Positions 17,939 through 25,813 are shown, numbered from the stretch's first letter. The stretch is DNA of 49,211 nt from Pseudomonas guariconensis (GCF_024127895.1 NZ_JAMYBK010000033.1:1-49211), one strand, 5' to 3'. A program made the numbers and translations. Notes: generated by a model from the sequence alone, not told the origin.

Positions 17939-17973
17939 GCAGGCGCTGTCCGCTGCCAAGGGGGCCGCTTCAT

Positions 17974-18053
17974 GCCCCATCGCCGGCAAGCCGGCATGCA
18001 CAGATTCGTGAACGGCGCGGGCCCCTGTGGGAGCCGGCTTGCCGGCGATGGGC
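17974..18053. repeat. REP-type palindrome pair
   Basis: GCCCATCGCCGGCAAGCCGGC (17975-17995) and its complement GCCGGCTTGCCGGCGATGGGC (18033-18053) form a long perfect inverted repeat with about 37 bases between. The core GCCGGCTTGCCGGC recurs at 44390-44532, and a related half lies at 37843. These are typical extragenic palindromes of P. putida-like genomes. Confidence 0.85.
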
Positions 18054-18177
18054 TGCAAGGCAGCCCCGTTACCGCTTGACCGACCGGCATCGGGGCAAGT
18101 CCGCGCAATGCAAGATGTCGGTCTTTTGCTTATACTCGCGCTCGCTTTTCTAGCCTTCTGACGAGTCCCTATCCTCC

Positions 18178-18666
18178 ATGGAACGTATCCTCGAAAATGC
18201 GATGTATGCCTCGCGCTGGCTGCTCGCCCCGATCTATTTCGGCCTGTCCCTGGGCCTGCTGGCGCTGGCACTGAAATTCTTCCAGGAAGTCATCCACGTC
18301 CTGCCCAATGTCTTTTCCCTGAGCGAGGCCGACCTGATCCTGGTCATCCTGTCGCTGATCGACATGTCGCTGGTCGGCGGCCTGCTGGTGATGGTGATGA
18401 TCTCCGGCTACGAGAACTTCGTCTCGCAGCTGGACATCGACGACAACAAGGAGAAGCTCAACTGGCTGGGCAAGATGGACTCCTCCTCGCTGAAGATGAA
18501 GGTCGCCGCCTCCATCGTGGCGATTTCCTCGATCCACCTGCTGCGGGTGTTCATGGATGCCCAGAACATCTCCACCGACTACCTGATGTGGTACGTGATC
18601 ATCCACATGACTTTCGTCATCTCGGCGTTCGTCATGGGTTACCTGGACAAGGTCACCAAGCACTGA
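18178..18666 (+). CDS. UPF0114 (YqhA-like) inner-membrane protein
   Basis: A 162-residue protein with four hydrophobic stretches (about 14-34, 55-77, 106-122 and 134-153). The start MERILENAMYASRWLLAPIY and the segment SLIDMSLVGGLLVMVMISGY are hallmarks of UPF0114. The function is unknown in all members. A likely promoter -10 TATACT lies about 45 bases before the ATG. A perfect hairpin follows the gene. Confidence 0.92.
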   Translation: MERILENAMYASRWLLAPIYFGLSLGLLALALKFFQEVIHVLPNVFSLSEADLILVILSLIDMSLVGGLLVMVMISGYENFVSQLDIDDNKEKLNWLGKMDSSSLKMKVAASIVAISSIHLLRVFMDAQNISTDYLMWYVIIHMTFVISAFVMGYLDKVTKH

Positions 18667-18693
18667 CCGCTGGCCGACCCCGGCGAGCCCTCC

Positions 18694-18725
18694 ACCGCCC
18701 GTCCGTTGCGAAACGGACGGGCGGT
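18694..18725. repeat. Perfect 14-bp hairpin with GCGA tetraloop
   Basis: ACCGCCCGTCCGTT (18694-18707) and AACGGACGGGCGGT (18712-18725) enclose GCGA, a GNRA-type tetraloop if transcribed from the plus strand. It is followed by CGCGTTC, with no T-run. It lies between the UPF0114 gene and the DUF6482 gene and probably ends or stabilises the upstream mRNA. Confidence 0.75.
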
Positions 18726-18804
18726 CGCGTTCATGGCTTGTGCTTTCCCGGCAGCTGTACGAAAAATGATCGGACATGCGTGGTTCCCGTAGCGAGGTGC
18801 GCCC

Positions 18805-19110
18805 ATGAACCTGCATCAGCTCAACGTCGAGGCCAGGGCCGGCCATGTCGATGAACTCAACCTTATCGCCATCGAAGGTGGCGACTACCTCCTCGAGGCG
18901 CGGGTCAAGGGCCGTGCCCATCCCCTGGCCGACAACCGTGGACAGCGACTGCGGGTGCACTGCGTGGAAGATGCGCGCAACCTCCTGCAATCGCTGCCGA
19001 TGCTGTCGATGAACCTGGTGCACTGGTCGGTGCAGGACGAAATGTGTGGCATGAGCGTGCAGTCGGACGACGACCTCAAGGTGCCGATTTCCCAGCGTTC
19101 GGCTTGGTAA
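18805..19110 (+). CDS. DUF6482 family small protein
   Basis: A 101-residue cytoplasmic protein starting MNLHQLNVEARAGHVDELNL, with IEGGDYLLEARVKG and HWSVQDEMCGM further on. This arrangement fits the DUF6482 family found across pseudomonads; no function is known. GAGG lies about 9 bases before the ATG. It stands alone, 138 bases after the UPF0114 gene and 87 bases before fklB. Confidence 0.8.
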   Translation: MNLHQLNVEARAGHVDELNLIAIEGGDYLLEARVKGRAHPLADNRGQRLRVHCVEDARNLLQSLPMLSMNLVHWSVQDEMCGMSVQSDDDLKVPISQRSAW

Positions 19111-19197
19111 GCTGCCTGGCGCAGCCCCAGTGTGCTAGGCTGCTCGCCCTTTTCATCAAGGGCGCGGCTTCATTGCGCCCTGCAGCGGAGCAAGCCA

Positions 19198-19815
19198 ATG
19201 TCCGAACTCAACCTGTCCACCGACGAAACCCGCGTCAGCTACGGCATCGGCCGTCAGCTGGGCGGCCAGCTGCGTGACAACCCGCCGCCGGGCGTCAGCC
19301 TGGAGGCCATCCTGGCCGGTCTGAGCGATGCCTTCAACGGTGCCGACAGCCGTGTCAGCGAAGCCGACCTGTCGGCCAGCTTCAAGGTCATCCGTGACCT
19401 GATGCAGGCCGAGGCCGCAGCCAAGGCCGAAGCCGCTGCTGCCGCCGGCAAGGCCTTCCTGGCCGAGAATGCCAAGCGCGAAGGCATCACTACCCTGGCG
19501 TCGGGCCTGCAGTACGAAGTGCTGAACACCGGCGAGGGCGCCAAGCCGTCCCGCGAGGACAACGTGCGCACCCACTACCACGGCACCCTGATCGATGGCA
19601 CCGTGTTCGACAGCTCCTACGAGCGCGGCCAGCCGGCCGAGTTCCCGGTCGGCGGCGTGATCGCGGGCTGGACCGAAGCCCTGCAACTGATGAACGCCGG
19701 TAGCAAGTGGCGCCTGTACGTGCCGAGCGAGCTGGCCTATGGCGCCCAGGGCGTTGGCAGCATCCCGCCGCACAGCGTGCTGGTGTTCGACGTCGAGCTG
19801 CTCGACGTTCTGTAA
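19198..19815 (+). CDS. fklB: FKBP-type peptidyl-prolyl isomerase
   Basis: A 205-residue protein with an N-terminal dimerisation helix region (about 1-90, including an Ala/Lys/Glu-rich helix AEAAAKAEAAAAAGKAFL) and a C-terminal FKBP domain (about 110-205). The FKBP part shows YHGTLIDGTVFDSSYERGQP, VIAGWTEAL and PSELAYGAQGVGSIPPHSVL, the conserved active-site segments. It catalyses cis-trans isomerisation at proline. No signal peptide is present, so it is the cytoplasmic FklB type rather than FkpA. The ATG is at 19198; GGAGC lies about 8 bases upstream. Confidence 0.95.
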   Translation: MSELNLSTDETRVSYGIGRQLGGQLRDNPPPGVSLEAILAGLSDAFNGADSRVSEADLSASFKVIRDLMQAEAAAKAEAAAAAGKAFLAENAKREGITTLASGLQYEVLNTGEGAKPSREDNVRTHYHGTLIDGTVFDSSYERGQPAEFPVGGVIAGWTEALQLMNAGSKWRLYVPSELAYGAQGVGSIPPHSVLVFDVELLDVL

Positions 19816-19824
19816 TACCTCTGG

Positions 19825-19926
19825 GGCCGCTTCGCGGCCTTATCGTGGGCAAGCTCGCTCCCACAAGGCCCTGCAAATCGCATCATGTGCGATCGACGCG
19901 GCCCCTGTGGGAGCGGGCTTGTCCGC
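19825..19926. repeat. Hairpin plus REP-type palindrome between fklB and the 19965 gene
   Basis: GGCCGC-TTC-GCGGCC (19825-19839) forms a short hairpin after fklB. It is followed by a larger imperfect palindrome: GGGCAAGCTCGCTCCCACA (about 19847-19865) and TGTGGGAGCGGGCTTGTCC (about 19906-19924). The two genes converge here, so this probably ends both transcripts. Confidence 0.7.
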
Positions 19927-19964
19927 GAATAATGGGCTGCAAAGCCCCATCGGCCGACACACCC

Positions 19965-20210
19965 TCAGTTCCAATCCGTCCCTCCAGGGCGCAATGCCCG
20001 CGCATAGCAGAACAGGAACAGGTTGCGCACCAGTTCCTTGAGCACCACCGGCTCGCTTGAATTCAGCCCATTGAGGTCCAGGTCGCCCTGGTCGCGCAGT
20101 TCGTCGAGCGCGTCTTCCTCGAGCACGGCACAGACCTCGCCGGTCTCGCGGTGCAGGATACGTAGGTAGGGGTGTGGCCGGTCCAGCCAGGCGTCGATCA
20201 GATAGGTCAT
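19965..20210 (-). CDS. Fur-box-preceded 81-residue protein (PA4570-like)
   Basis: A small acidic protein starting MTYLIDAWLDRPHPYLRILH and containing GEVCAVLEEDALDELRDQGD and VVLKELVRNLFLFCYARAL. It has no signal peptide or membrane helix. Its place next to yjdM/ispB and its size match P. aeruginosa PA4570, known as strongly induced by iron starvation but of unknown function. GGAGAA lies about 7 bases before the ATG at 20210. A good Fur box 31-49 bases upstream (20241-20259) overlaps a plausible promoter (TTGCTA, 16 bases, TATTCT on the minus strand), so repression by Fur-Fe(II) is expected. Confidence 0.82.
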   Translation of the reverse strand: MTYLIDAWLDRPHPYLRILHRETGEVCAVLEEDALDELRDQGDLDLNGLNSSEPVVLKELVRNLFLFCYARALRPGGTDWN

Positions 20211-20240
20211 GGCTATTCTCCATTGGATAGCGACTCCAAT

Positions 20241-20259
20241 GAGAATAATTCTTATTATC
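20241..20259 (-). promoter_or_regulatory. Fur box
   Basis: GAGAATAATTCTTATTATC matches the 19-base Fur consensus GATAATGATAATCATTATC at 14 positions and contains the palindrome AGAATAATTCT. It sits over the likely promoter of the 81-residue protein gene (start 20210). Confidence 0.8.
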
Positions 20260-20361
20260 AGAATAGCAAGCCCCTATTGGCGGAATTCTTCCGAATGGGG
20301 CAGGGGCCCTGTTGCAGGACCTGTCAGGGCCGCCGCGCCGGCAGCCCCGAGTGGCAGTGCA

Positions 20362-20703
20362 TCAGACCTTGCGCACGAACTCCGACTTCAGCTTCATGGC
20401 GCCGATGCCGTCGATCTTGCAGTCGATGTCGTGGTCGCCATCGCACAGGCGGATGTTCTTGACCTTGGTACCGACCTTGACCACCAGGGACGAGCCCTTG
20501 ACCTTGAGGTCCTTGATCACGGTAACGGTATCGCCGTCCTGGAGGATGTTGCCTACCGAGTCCTTCTTCACCACCTCGTCGCTGACGGCTTCGGCTTCGC
20601 CGCTGGCCGACCATTCGTGGGCGCATTCGGGACAGATCAGTTGGGTGCCATCCTCATAGGTGTATTCGGAGTTGCATTTGGGGCAGGGTGGCAGAGTGCT
20701 CAC
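20362..20703 (-). CDS. yjdM: YjdM/PhnA zinc-ribbon protein
   Basis: A 113-residue protein with an N-terminal zinc ribbon (Cys 7, 10, 24 and 27: CPKC and CPEC) followed by an SH3-like PhnA domain (KKDSVGNILQDGDTVTVIKD and IRLCDGDHDIDCKIDG). The family was named PhnA because of an early link to phosphonate use, but its role there is not supported; function is unclear. The start is GTG at 20703 with AAGGAA 6 bases upstream. Length is standard. Next to ispB but separated from it by a perfect REP palindrome. Confidence 0.93.
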   Translation of the reverse strand: MSTLPPCPKCNSEYTYEDGTQLICPECAHEWSASGEAEAVSDEVVKKDSVGNILQDGDTVTVIKDLKVKGSSLVVKVGTKVKNIRLCDGDHDIDCKIDGIGAMKLKSEFVRKV

Positions 20704-20786
20704 GGGGGTTCCTTAAACAGACGGGCGGTTAAAGACGCATATTGTATAAGGTTTTGTCTGCCAGGTGTGTGCCGCCTGTGCAAATG

Positions 20787-20854
20787 CATTCGCGGGCAAG
20801 CCCGCTTCCACAGGGGCCGCATTGGCCTTGTAGAAGCGGGCTTGCCCGCGAATG
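20787..20854. repeat. Perfect 22-bp REP-type inverted repeat
   Basis: The arms are 20787-20808 (CATTCGCGGGCAAGCCCGCT plus TC) and its exact complement at 20833-20854, separated by 24 bases. It lies between the ispB stop codon and the yjdM start region, only 17 bases past ispB. Confidence 0.88.
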
Positions 20855-20870
20855 GAGTTTTTCGGTGTGG

Positions 20871-21839
20871 TCAGTGGGTACGGGCGACCGCGAACTCGCT
20901 CAGCTCGACCAGGGCATCGCGATACTCGCTGGCCGGCAGCACTTCCAGGCAGGCGATGGCGCGGGCGACGTAGTCACGTGCCAGCTGCGCGGTGTAGTCC
21001 AGGGCGCCGGAGGTTTCGACCGCAATGCGGATCTGCTCCAGGTCTTCCAGGCCGCCCTTCTGGATCGCCTGGCGTACCAGCGCAGCCTGTTCGGGCGTGC
21101 CTTCGCGCATGGTGTAGATCAGCGGCAGGGTCGGCTTGCCCTCGGCCAGGTCGTCGCCGACGTTCTTGCCCAGGGTCTGCGAGTCGCCCTTGTAGTCCAG
21201 CAGGTCGTCGACCAGCTGGAAGGCGACCCCAAGGTGGTCGCCGAAGGTGCGCAGCGCCTCGCGCTGTTCGTCGGTGCCTTCTGCCAGCGCGGCGGCGCTG
21301 TGGGTCGAGGCCTCGAACAGCATCGCGGTCTTGCCGCGGATGACCTCCATGTATACCGCTTCGCTGGTGCTGGCATCGCGTACCCGCGACAGTTGCAGCA
21401 CTTCGCCCTCGGCGATGACCCGGGTGGCCTTGGAGAGGATCTGCATGACCGGCATCGAGCCGAGCTCGACCATCATCTCGAACGAGCGCGAATAGAGGAA
21501 GTCGCCCACCAGCACGCTCGGCGCGTTGCCCCACAGGGCGTTGGCGGTGGAGCGGCCGCGGCGCATGCCGGACATGTCGACCACGTCGTCGTGCAGCAGG
21601 GTGGCGGTGTGCAGGAACTCGATGGTCGCCGCCAGCAGGCGCAGGTCGTCGCCTTCGCGGCCCAGGGCCTTGCCGCACAGCAGCACCAGCAGTGGGCGCA
21701 GGCGCTTGCCGCCGGCGGAGGTGATATAGTCGCCGATCTTCGATACCAGCGGCACGCGCGAGGTCAGCTGCTTCTTGATGATCTCGTCGACGGCGCTGAA
21801 ATCGTCAGCCACCGCGCGGTAGAAGGATTGGGGTTGCAT
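20871..21839 (-). CDS. ispB: Octaprenyl diphosphate synthase (polyprenyl synthetase)
   Basis: A 322-residue trans-prenyltransferase making the isoprenoid tail of ubiquinone. It has the first aspartate-rich motif DDVVD (in LLHDDVVDMSGMRRG, about residues 81-85), GGKRLRPLL near 45, and the second motif DDLLD in LVDDLLDYKGD near 209. The start is taken as ATG 21839 (MQPQSFYRAV), which has GGAG 8 bases upstream; an ATG 12 bases further up has no ribosome-binding site. The gene is divergent from rplU, the same arrangement as in E. coli and P. aeruginosa. Chain length (C40 or C45) cannot be read from this alone. Confidence 0.95.
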   Translation of the reverse strand: MQPQSFYRAVADDFSAVDEIIKKQLTSRVPLVSKIGDYITSAGGKRLRPLLVLLCGKALGREGDDLRLLAATIEFLHTATLLHDDVVDMSGMRRGRSTANALWGNAPSVLVGDFLYSRSFEMMVELGSMPVMQILSKATRVIAEGEVLQLSRVRDASTSEAVYMEVIRGKTAMLFEASTHSAAALAEGTDEQREALRTFGDHLGVAFQLVDDLLDYKGDSQTLGKNVGDDLAEGKPTLPLIYTMREGTPEQAALVRQAIQKGGLEDLEQIRIAVETSGALDYTAQLARDYVARAIACLEVLPASEYRDALVELSEFAVARTH

Positions 21840-21924
21840 CGGCTGCTCCATTGAGGTTGCGCGGCATGCTAGGTCGCGGGTCCCGGTGTGTCAAGGCGCG
21901 CTGCCCGCGGGCCGGGGGCGGGAC

Positions 21925-21953
21925 TTGCAAGGTAATCAGCGGTTGCGTACAAT
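21925..21953 (+). promoter_or_regulatory. Sigma-70 promoter of rplU-rpmA
   Basis: TTGCAA (21925-21930), 17-base spacer, TACAAT (21948-21953). This close match to the consensus lies about 130 bases before the rplU start, leaving a fairly long leader. Confidence 0.72.
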
Positions 21954-22085
21954 CGCGCACCCTAACTTTCCTGGGCAGCACCTGCCTTACGCAATTGCAC
22001 CGGGCCGTTCCAGCCCAGTGCAGCCATGCCAGCCAATACTCTTTCCTATAAAGCGCTGGGTGAGCAGGATTATCGGAGAAATACC

Positions 22086-22400
22086 ATGTCTTACGCAGTA
22101 ATCGTTACCGGCGGCAAGCAGTACAAAGTCGCTGAAGGTGAATTCCTGAAGGTCGAGAAGCTGGAAGTCGCCACCGGCGAATCCGTGACTTTCGATCGCG
22201 TTCTGCTGGTCGCCAATGGCGACGACGTCACCATCGGCGCGCCAGTCGTCGAAGGTGCCAAGGTTGTGGCTGAAGTCGTTTCGCAAGGCCGTCACGACAA
22301 GGTCCGCATCATCAAGTTCCGTCGTCGTAAGCACCACATGAAGCGTATGGGCCACCGCCAGTGGTTCACCGAGATCAAAATCACCGGTATCCAGGCTTAA
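22086..22400 (+). CDS. rplU: 50S ribosomal protein L21
   Basis: A 104-residue protein that binds 23S rRNA. It starts MSYAVIVTGGKQYKVAEGE and ends with the basic RRRKHHMKRMGHRQWFTEIK segment, both diagnostic of L21. GGAGAA lies about 7 bases before the ATG at 22086. Followed by rpmA after 38 bases in one operon. Confidence 0.98.
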   Translation: MSYAVIVTGGKQYKVAEGEFLKVEKLEVATGESVTFDRVLLVANGDDVTIGAPVVEGAKVVAEVVSQGRHDKVRIIKFRRRKHHMKRMGHRQWFTEIKITGIQA

Positions 22401-22438
22401 TCCCCTAGATCCCCTGAATTTATTTGGAGAATTGAACC

Positions 22439-22696
22439 ATGGCTCACAAGAAGGCTGGTGGTAGTACTCGTAACGGTCGCGACTCAGAATCGAAACGCCT
22501 TGGCGTGAAGATGTATGGCGGCCAGGTCATCAAGGCCGGCAACATCATCGTCCGCCAGCGCGGCACCCAGTTCCACGCCGGCTACGGCGTTGGCATGGGC
22601 AAGGATCACACCCTGTTCGCCAAGATCGAAGGCGTGATCAAGTTCGAGAAGAAGGGCGAGTTCGGCCGTCGCTATGTAAGCGTCGTCGCGGCCTGA
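22439..22696 (+). CDS. rpmA: 50S ribosomal protein L27
   Basis: An 85-residue protein near the peptidyl-transferase centre. It begins directly with MAHKKAGGSTRNGRDSESKR, without the cleavable extension seen in some Firmicutes, and has VGMGKDHTLFAKIEG in the core. TGGAGAA precedes the start. A strong terminator follows, ending the L21-L27 operon. Confidence 0.98.
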   Translation: MAHKKAGGSTRNGRDSESKRLGVKMYGGQVIKAGNIIVRQRGTQFHAGYGVGMGKDHTLFAKIEGVIKFEKKGEFGRRYVSVVAA

Positions 22697-22714
22697 TCGC
22701 GAAGTCGCTGGAGA

Positions 22715-22741
22715 AGCCCCGTCATGCGACGGGGCTTTTTC
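22715..22741 (+). terminator. Rho-independent terminator after rpmA
   Basis: AGCCCCGTC (22715-22723), loop ATGC, GACGGGGCT (22728-22736), then TTTT. Separates the ribosomal protein operon from obgE. Confidence 0.92.
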
Positions 22742-22754
22742 GTTTGTGGTGAGC

Positions 22755-22835
22755 CTCTTGCAAAGCTGTTTGTATGGGCTGCTGGCGCTGGTGTTTACGG
22801 TCGTTACGGGGCCGCCGCGCTCATTTTTGCAAGAG
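22755..22835. repeat. Inverted repeat in the rpmA-obgE gap
   Basis: CTCTTGCAAA (22755-22764) and TTTGCAAGAG (22826-22835) are perfect complements 61 bases apart; GAGCCTC lies outside the left arm (22751-22757, overlapping it) and again at the right (22833-22839). It is not a REP core. It may be the ends of a very small inverted-repeat element or a regulatory stem before obgE. Confidence 0.5.
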
Positions 22836-22885
22836 CCTCATGTTTTTGAGTCATTCAGCTCGTCTGCCGACGAGAGGCGGTTTCT

Positions 22886-24109
22886 ATGAAGTTTGTTGAC
22901 GAAGTATCGATCCGGGTCAAGGCCGGTGACGGCGGCAATGGTTGCATGAGCTTCCGCCGCGAGAAGTTCATCGAGAACGGTGGCCCCAACGGTGGTGACG
23001 GTGGCGATGGCGGTTCGGTGTTCATGGTCGCCGACGAGAACCTCAACACCCTGGTCGATTACCGCTACACCCGCCACTTCGAGGCCCAGCGTGGCGCCAA
23101 CGGCGGCAGCACCGACTGCACTGGCAAGAAGGGCGATGACCTGGTCCTGCGCGTGCCGGTCGGCACCACGGTGATCGACGCTGGTACCCAGGAGATCATC
23201 GGCGACCTGGTCACCCCCGGCCAGAAGCTGCTGGTCGCCCAGGGTGGCTGGCATGGCCTGGGCAACACCCGCTTCAAGTCCAGTACCAACCGTGCGCCGC
23301 GCCAGACCACGCCAGGCAAGCCGGGCGATCAGCGCGACCTGAAGCTCGAGCTCAAGGTCCTGGCCGACGTTGGCCTGCTGGGCCTGCCCAACGCGGGCAA
23401 GAGCACTTTCATTCGCTCGGTCTCGGCGGCCAAGCCGAAGGTCGCCGACTATCCCTTCACCACCCTGGTACCGAACCTGGGCGTGGTCAGTGTCGACCGC
23501 TGGAAGAGCTTCGTCATCGCCGACATCCCTGGCCTGATCGAAGGTGCCTCCGACGGTGCCGGCCTGGGGATCCGCTTCCTCAAGCACCTGGCGCGTACCC
23601 GCATCCTCCTGCACCTGGTCGACCTGGCGCCACTGGACGGCAGCAGCCCGGCCGATGCCGCCGAGGTGATCGTCAACGAGCTCACCCGCTTCAGCCCCTC
23701 GCTGACCGAGCGTGAACGCTGGCTGGTGCTGAACAAGTCGGACATGGTCATGGACGACGAGCGCGACGAGCGAGTCAAGGAAGTGGTCGAGCGCCTGCAG
23801 TGGGAAGGCCCGGTCTACGTGATCTCGGCCATCTCCAAGCAGGGCACCGAGCAGCTCAGCCACGACATCATGCGCTACCTCGAAGACCGCGCCGACCGCC
23901 TGGCCAACGACCCGGCCTATGCCGAGGAACTGGCCGAGCTCGACCAGCGCATCGAGGACGAGGCCCGCGCCCAGTTGCAAGCCCTGGACGACGCCCGCGC
24001 CCTGCGCCGCAGCGGCGTCAAGAGCGTGCACGACATCGGCGACGATGACGACTGGGATGATGACGAGGACGACGGGGACGGCCCGGAAATCATTTACGTG
24101 CGCGACTGA
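22886..24109 (+). CDS. obgE: Obg/CgtA GTPase
   Basis: A 407-residue essential GTPase involved in 50S ribosome assembly and stress signalling. The N-terminal glycine-rich Obg fold (1-158) begins MKFVDEVSIRVKAGDGGNGC. The G domain has GLPNAGKST near 167, YPFTTLVPNLG, DIPGLIEGAS and NKSD. The C-terminus is very acidic (DDDDWDDDEDDGDGPE). GAGAGG precedes the ATG at 22886. Normal in length and order, between rpmA and proB as in other pseudomonads. Confidence 0.97.
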   Translation: MKFVDEVSIRVKAGDGGNGCMSFRREKFIENGGPNGGDGGDGGSVFMVADENLNTLVDYRYTRHFEAQRGANGGSTDCTGKKGDDLVLRVPVGTTVIDAGTQEIIGDLVTPGQKLLVAQGGWHGLGNTRFKSSTNRAPRQTTPGKPGDQRDLKLELKVLADVGLLGLPNAGKSTFIRSVSAAKPKVADYPFTTLVPNLGVVSVDRWKSFVIADIPGLIEGASDGAGLGIRFLKHLARTRILLHLVDLAPLDGSSPADAAEVIVNELTRFSPSLTERERWLVLNKSDMVMDDERDERVKEVVERLQWEGPVYVISAISKQGTEQLSHDIMRYLEDRADRLANDPAYAEELAELDQRIEDEARAQLQALDDARALRRSGVKSVHDIGDDDDWDDDEDDGDGPEIIYVRD

Positions 24110-24126
24110 CCGGTTGCAGTACACTA

Positions 24127-24152
24127 AACGCCGCTCTCTGGAGCGGCGTTTT
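24127..24152 (+). terminator. Rho-independent terminator after obgE
   Basis: AACGCCGCTC (24127-24136), loop TCTG, GAGCGGCGTT (24141-24150), then TT. Only 45 bases separate it from the proB start. Confidence 0.85.
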
Positions 24153-24170
24153 GGTATCTACGGTATCTAC
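24153..24170. repeat. Two tandem GGTATCTAC units before proB
   Basis: GGTATCTAC occurs twice without a gap, directly after the obgE terminator and 27 bases before the proB ATG. It could be part of the proB promoter; nothing more can be said. Confidence 0.5.
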
Positions 24171-24196
24171 AGATTCGACATAGGTTGGAAGAGAAG

Positions 24197-25315
24197 ATGC
24201 GAAGCAAGGTGACAGGCGCCAAGCGCTGGGTCGTGAAGATCGGCAGCGCCCTGCTGACGGCGGATGGCAAGGGGCTGGACAGCGGCGCCATGGCCGTCTG
24301 GGTCGAGCAGATGGTCGCGCTGCGGGAGGCAGGCGTGGAGTTGGTGCTGGTTTCCTCCGGGGCCGTGGCCGCTGGCATGAGCCAGCTGGGCTGGGCCAAG
24401 CGACCGAGTGCGATGAACGAGTTGCAGGCTGCTGCCTCGCTCGGCCAGATGCGCCTGGTGCAGGCCTGGGAGTCGAGCTTCGGCCAGCATGGCAAGCACA
24501 CCGCGCAGATTCTCCTGACCCATGACGACCTGTCCGACCGCAAGCGCTACCTCAACGCCCGCAGCACCCTGCGCACCCTGGTGGACCTGGGCGTGGTGCC
24601 GGTGATCAACGAGAACGACACCGTGGTCACCGACGAGATTCGCTTCGGCGACAACGACACCCTGGCGGCCCTGGTGGCCAACCTGGTAGAGGCCGACCTG
24701 CTGGTGATCCTCACCGACCGCGACGGCATGTTCGACGCCGACCCACGCAACAACCCCGACGCCCAGCTGATCTTCGAGGCCCGCGCCGACGACCCGAGCC
24801 TCGATGCCGTGGCAGGCAGCTCCGGCGGCGCGCTGGGCCGTGGCGGCATGCAGACCAAGCTGCGCGCCGCACGCCTGGCTGCGCGTTCCGGCGCCCACAC
24901 CATCATCGTCGGTGGGCGTATCGAGCGTGTGCTGGACCGGCTCAAGGCCGGCGAGCGCCTGGGTACCCTGCTGTCGCCCGAGCGCGGCATGCTCGCCGCG
25001 CGCAAGCAATGGCTGGCCGGTCACCTGCAGACACGCGGCACCCTGGTGCTCGATGCCGGTGCCGTGCGGGCCCTGCGCGAGGATAACAAGAGCCTGTTGC
25101 CGGTCGGCGTGAAGACCGTGCAGGGCAGCTTCCGCCGTGGCGAGATGGTGGTCTGCGTCGGCCCGGACGGCCAGGAAGTGGCCCGTGGCCTGGCCAACTA
25201 CAGTGCCCTGGAGGCACAGAAGATCATCGGCCAGCCTTCTGACGCCATCGAAGGGTTGCTCGGCTACATCGCCGAGCCGGAGCTGGTGCACCGCGACAAC
25301 CTGGTTCTGGTCTGA
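24197..25315 (+). CDS. proB: Glutamate 5-kinase
   Basis: A 372-residue enzyme for the first step of proline synthesis, phosphorylating glutamate; usually feedback-inhibited by proline. The amino-acid-kinase domain (1-260) has WVVKIGSALLT, LVSSGAVAAGM, INENDTV and the GGMQTKLRAA nucleotide segment. The C-terminal PUA domain (about 275-365) includes LLPVGVKTVQG and GLANYSALEAQKIIG. ATG 24197 is chosen with GGAAGAG just upstream; TTG 24185 would place the ribosome-binding site inside the gene. proA is not in this window. Confidence 0.96.
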   Translation: MRSKVTGAKRWVVKIGSALLTADGKGLDSGAMAVWVEQMVALREAGVELVLVSSGAVAAGMSQLGWAKRPSAMNELQAAASLGQMRLVQAWESSFGQHGKHTAQILLTHDDLSDRKRYLNARSTLRTLVDLGVVPVINENDTVVTDEIRFGDNDTLAALVANLVEADLLVILTDRDGMFDADPRNNPDAQLIFEARADDPSLDAVAGSSGGALGRGGMQTKLRAARLAARSGAHTIIVGGRIERVLDRLKAGERLGTLLSPERGMLAARKQWLAGHLQTRGTLVLDAGAVRALREDNKSLLPVGVKTVQGSFRRGEMVVCVGPDGQEVARGLANYSALEAQKIIGQPSDAIEGLLGYIAEPELVHRDNLVLV

Positions 25316-25325
25316 GGAGCGCACC

Positions 25326-25781
25326 GTGCTGAAAAGGATGTTTGCCGTGGCCGCCCTGGCGCTGCCGATGCTGGCTGGGGCCGAGGAGATCGGCCAGGTC
25401 TCCACGGTGTTCAAGTTCGTCGGGCCCAACGACCGTATCGTGGTCGAGGCGTTCGACGATCCCAAGGTCGAGGGCGTGACCTGCTACCTGTCGCGGGCCA
25501 AGACCGGCGGCCTGAAGGGTGGCCTGGGGTTGGCCGAGGACCGTGCGGAGGCGTCGATCGCCTGCCGCCAGGTGGGGCCGATCAACTTCAAGGGTGAGCT
25601 CAAGGAGGGCGAGGAGGTGTTCAAGGAACGCACCTCGCTGGTGTTCAAGACCATGCAGGTGGTGCGCTTTCTCGACAAGAAGCGCAATACGCTGGTGTAC
25701 CTGGTGTACAGCGACCGGCTGATCGAAGGCAGCCCGCAGAATGCGGTGACGGCGATTCCGATCGTGCCGTGGGCCCAGTGA
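25326..25781 (+). CDS. creA: CreA family exported protein
   Basis: A 151-residue protein with a signal peptide (MLKRMFAVAALALPMLAGA, then EEIGQV). The mature part has VFKFVGPNDRIVVEAFDDP, VTCYLSRAKTGG and ASIACRQVGP with two Cys that may pair. CreA is a conserved periplasmic protein of unknown function, not part of the CreBC signalling pathway itself. The start is GTG at 25326 with GAGGAG 7 bases upstream. It begins 10 bases after proB, so both are likely in one transcript. Confidence 0.92.
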   Translation: MLKRMFAVAALALPMLAGAEEIGQVSTVFKFVGPNDRIVVEAFDDPKVEGVTCYLSRAKTGGLKGGLGLAEDRAEASIACRQVGPINFKGELKEGEEVFKERTSLVFKTMQVVRFLDKKRNTLVYLVYSDRLIEGSPQNAVTAIPIVPWAQ

Positions 25782-25813
25782 TACCGGGTCGAGGGCGGGG
25801 AGGCCTTCGGCCT

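Noticed and set aside
20241..20259. Terminator for yjdM or the 81-residue gene
   Set aside because: The element is AT-rich and palindromic without a GC stem and lies upstream of the gene start; a Fur box explains it better.
17974..20854. REP palindromes as a CRISPR array
   Set aside because: The repeats are inverted, unevenly spaced and scattered between genes; there are no regular spacers and no cas genes.
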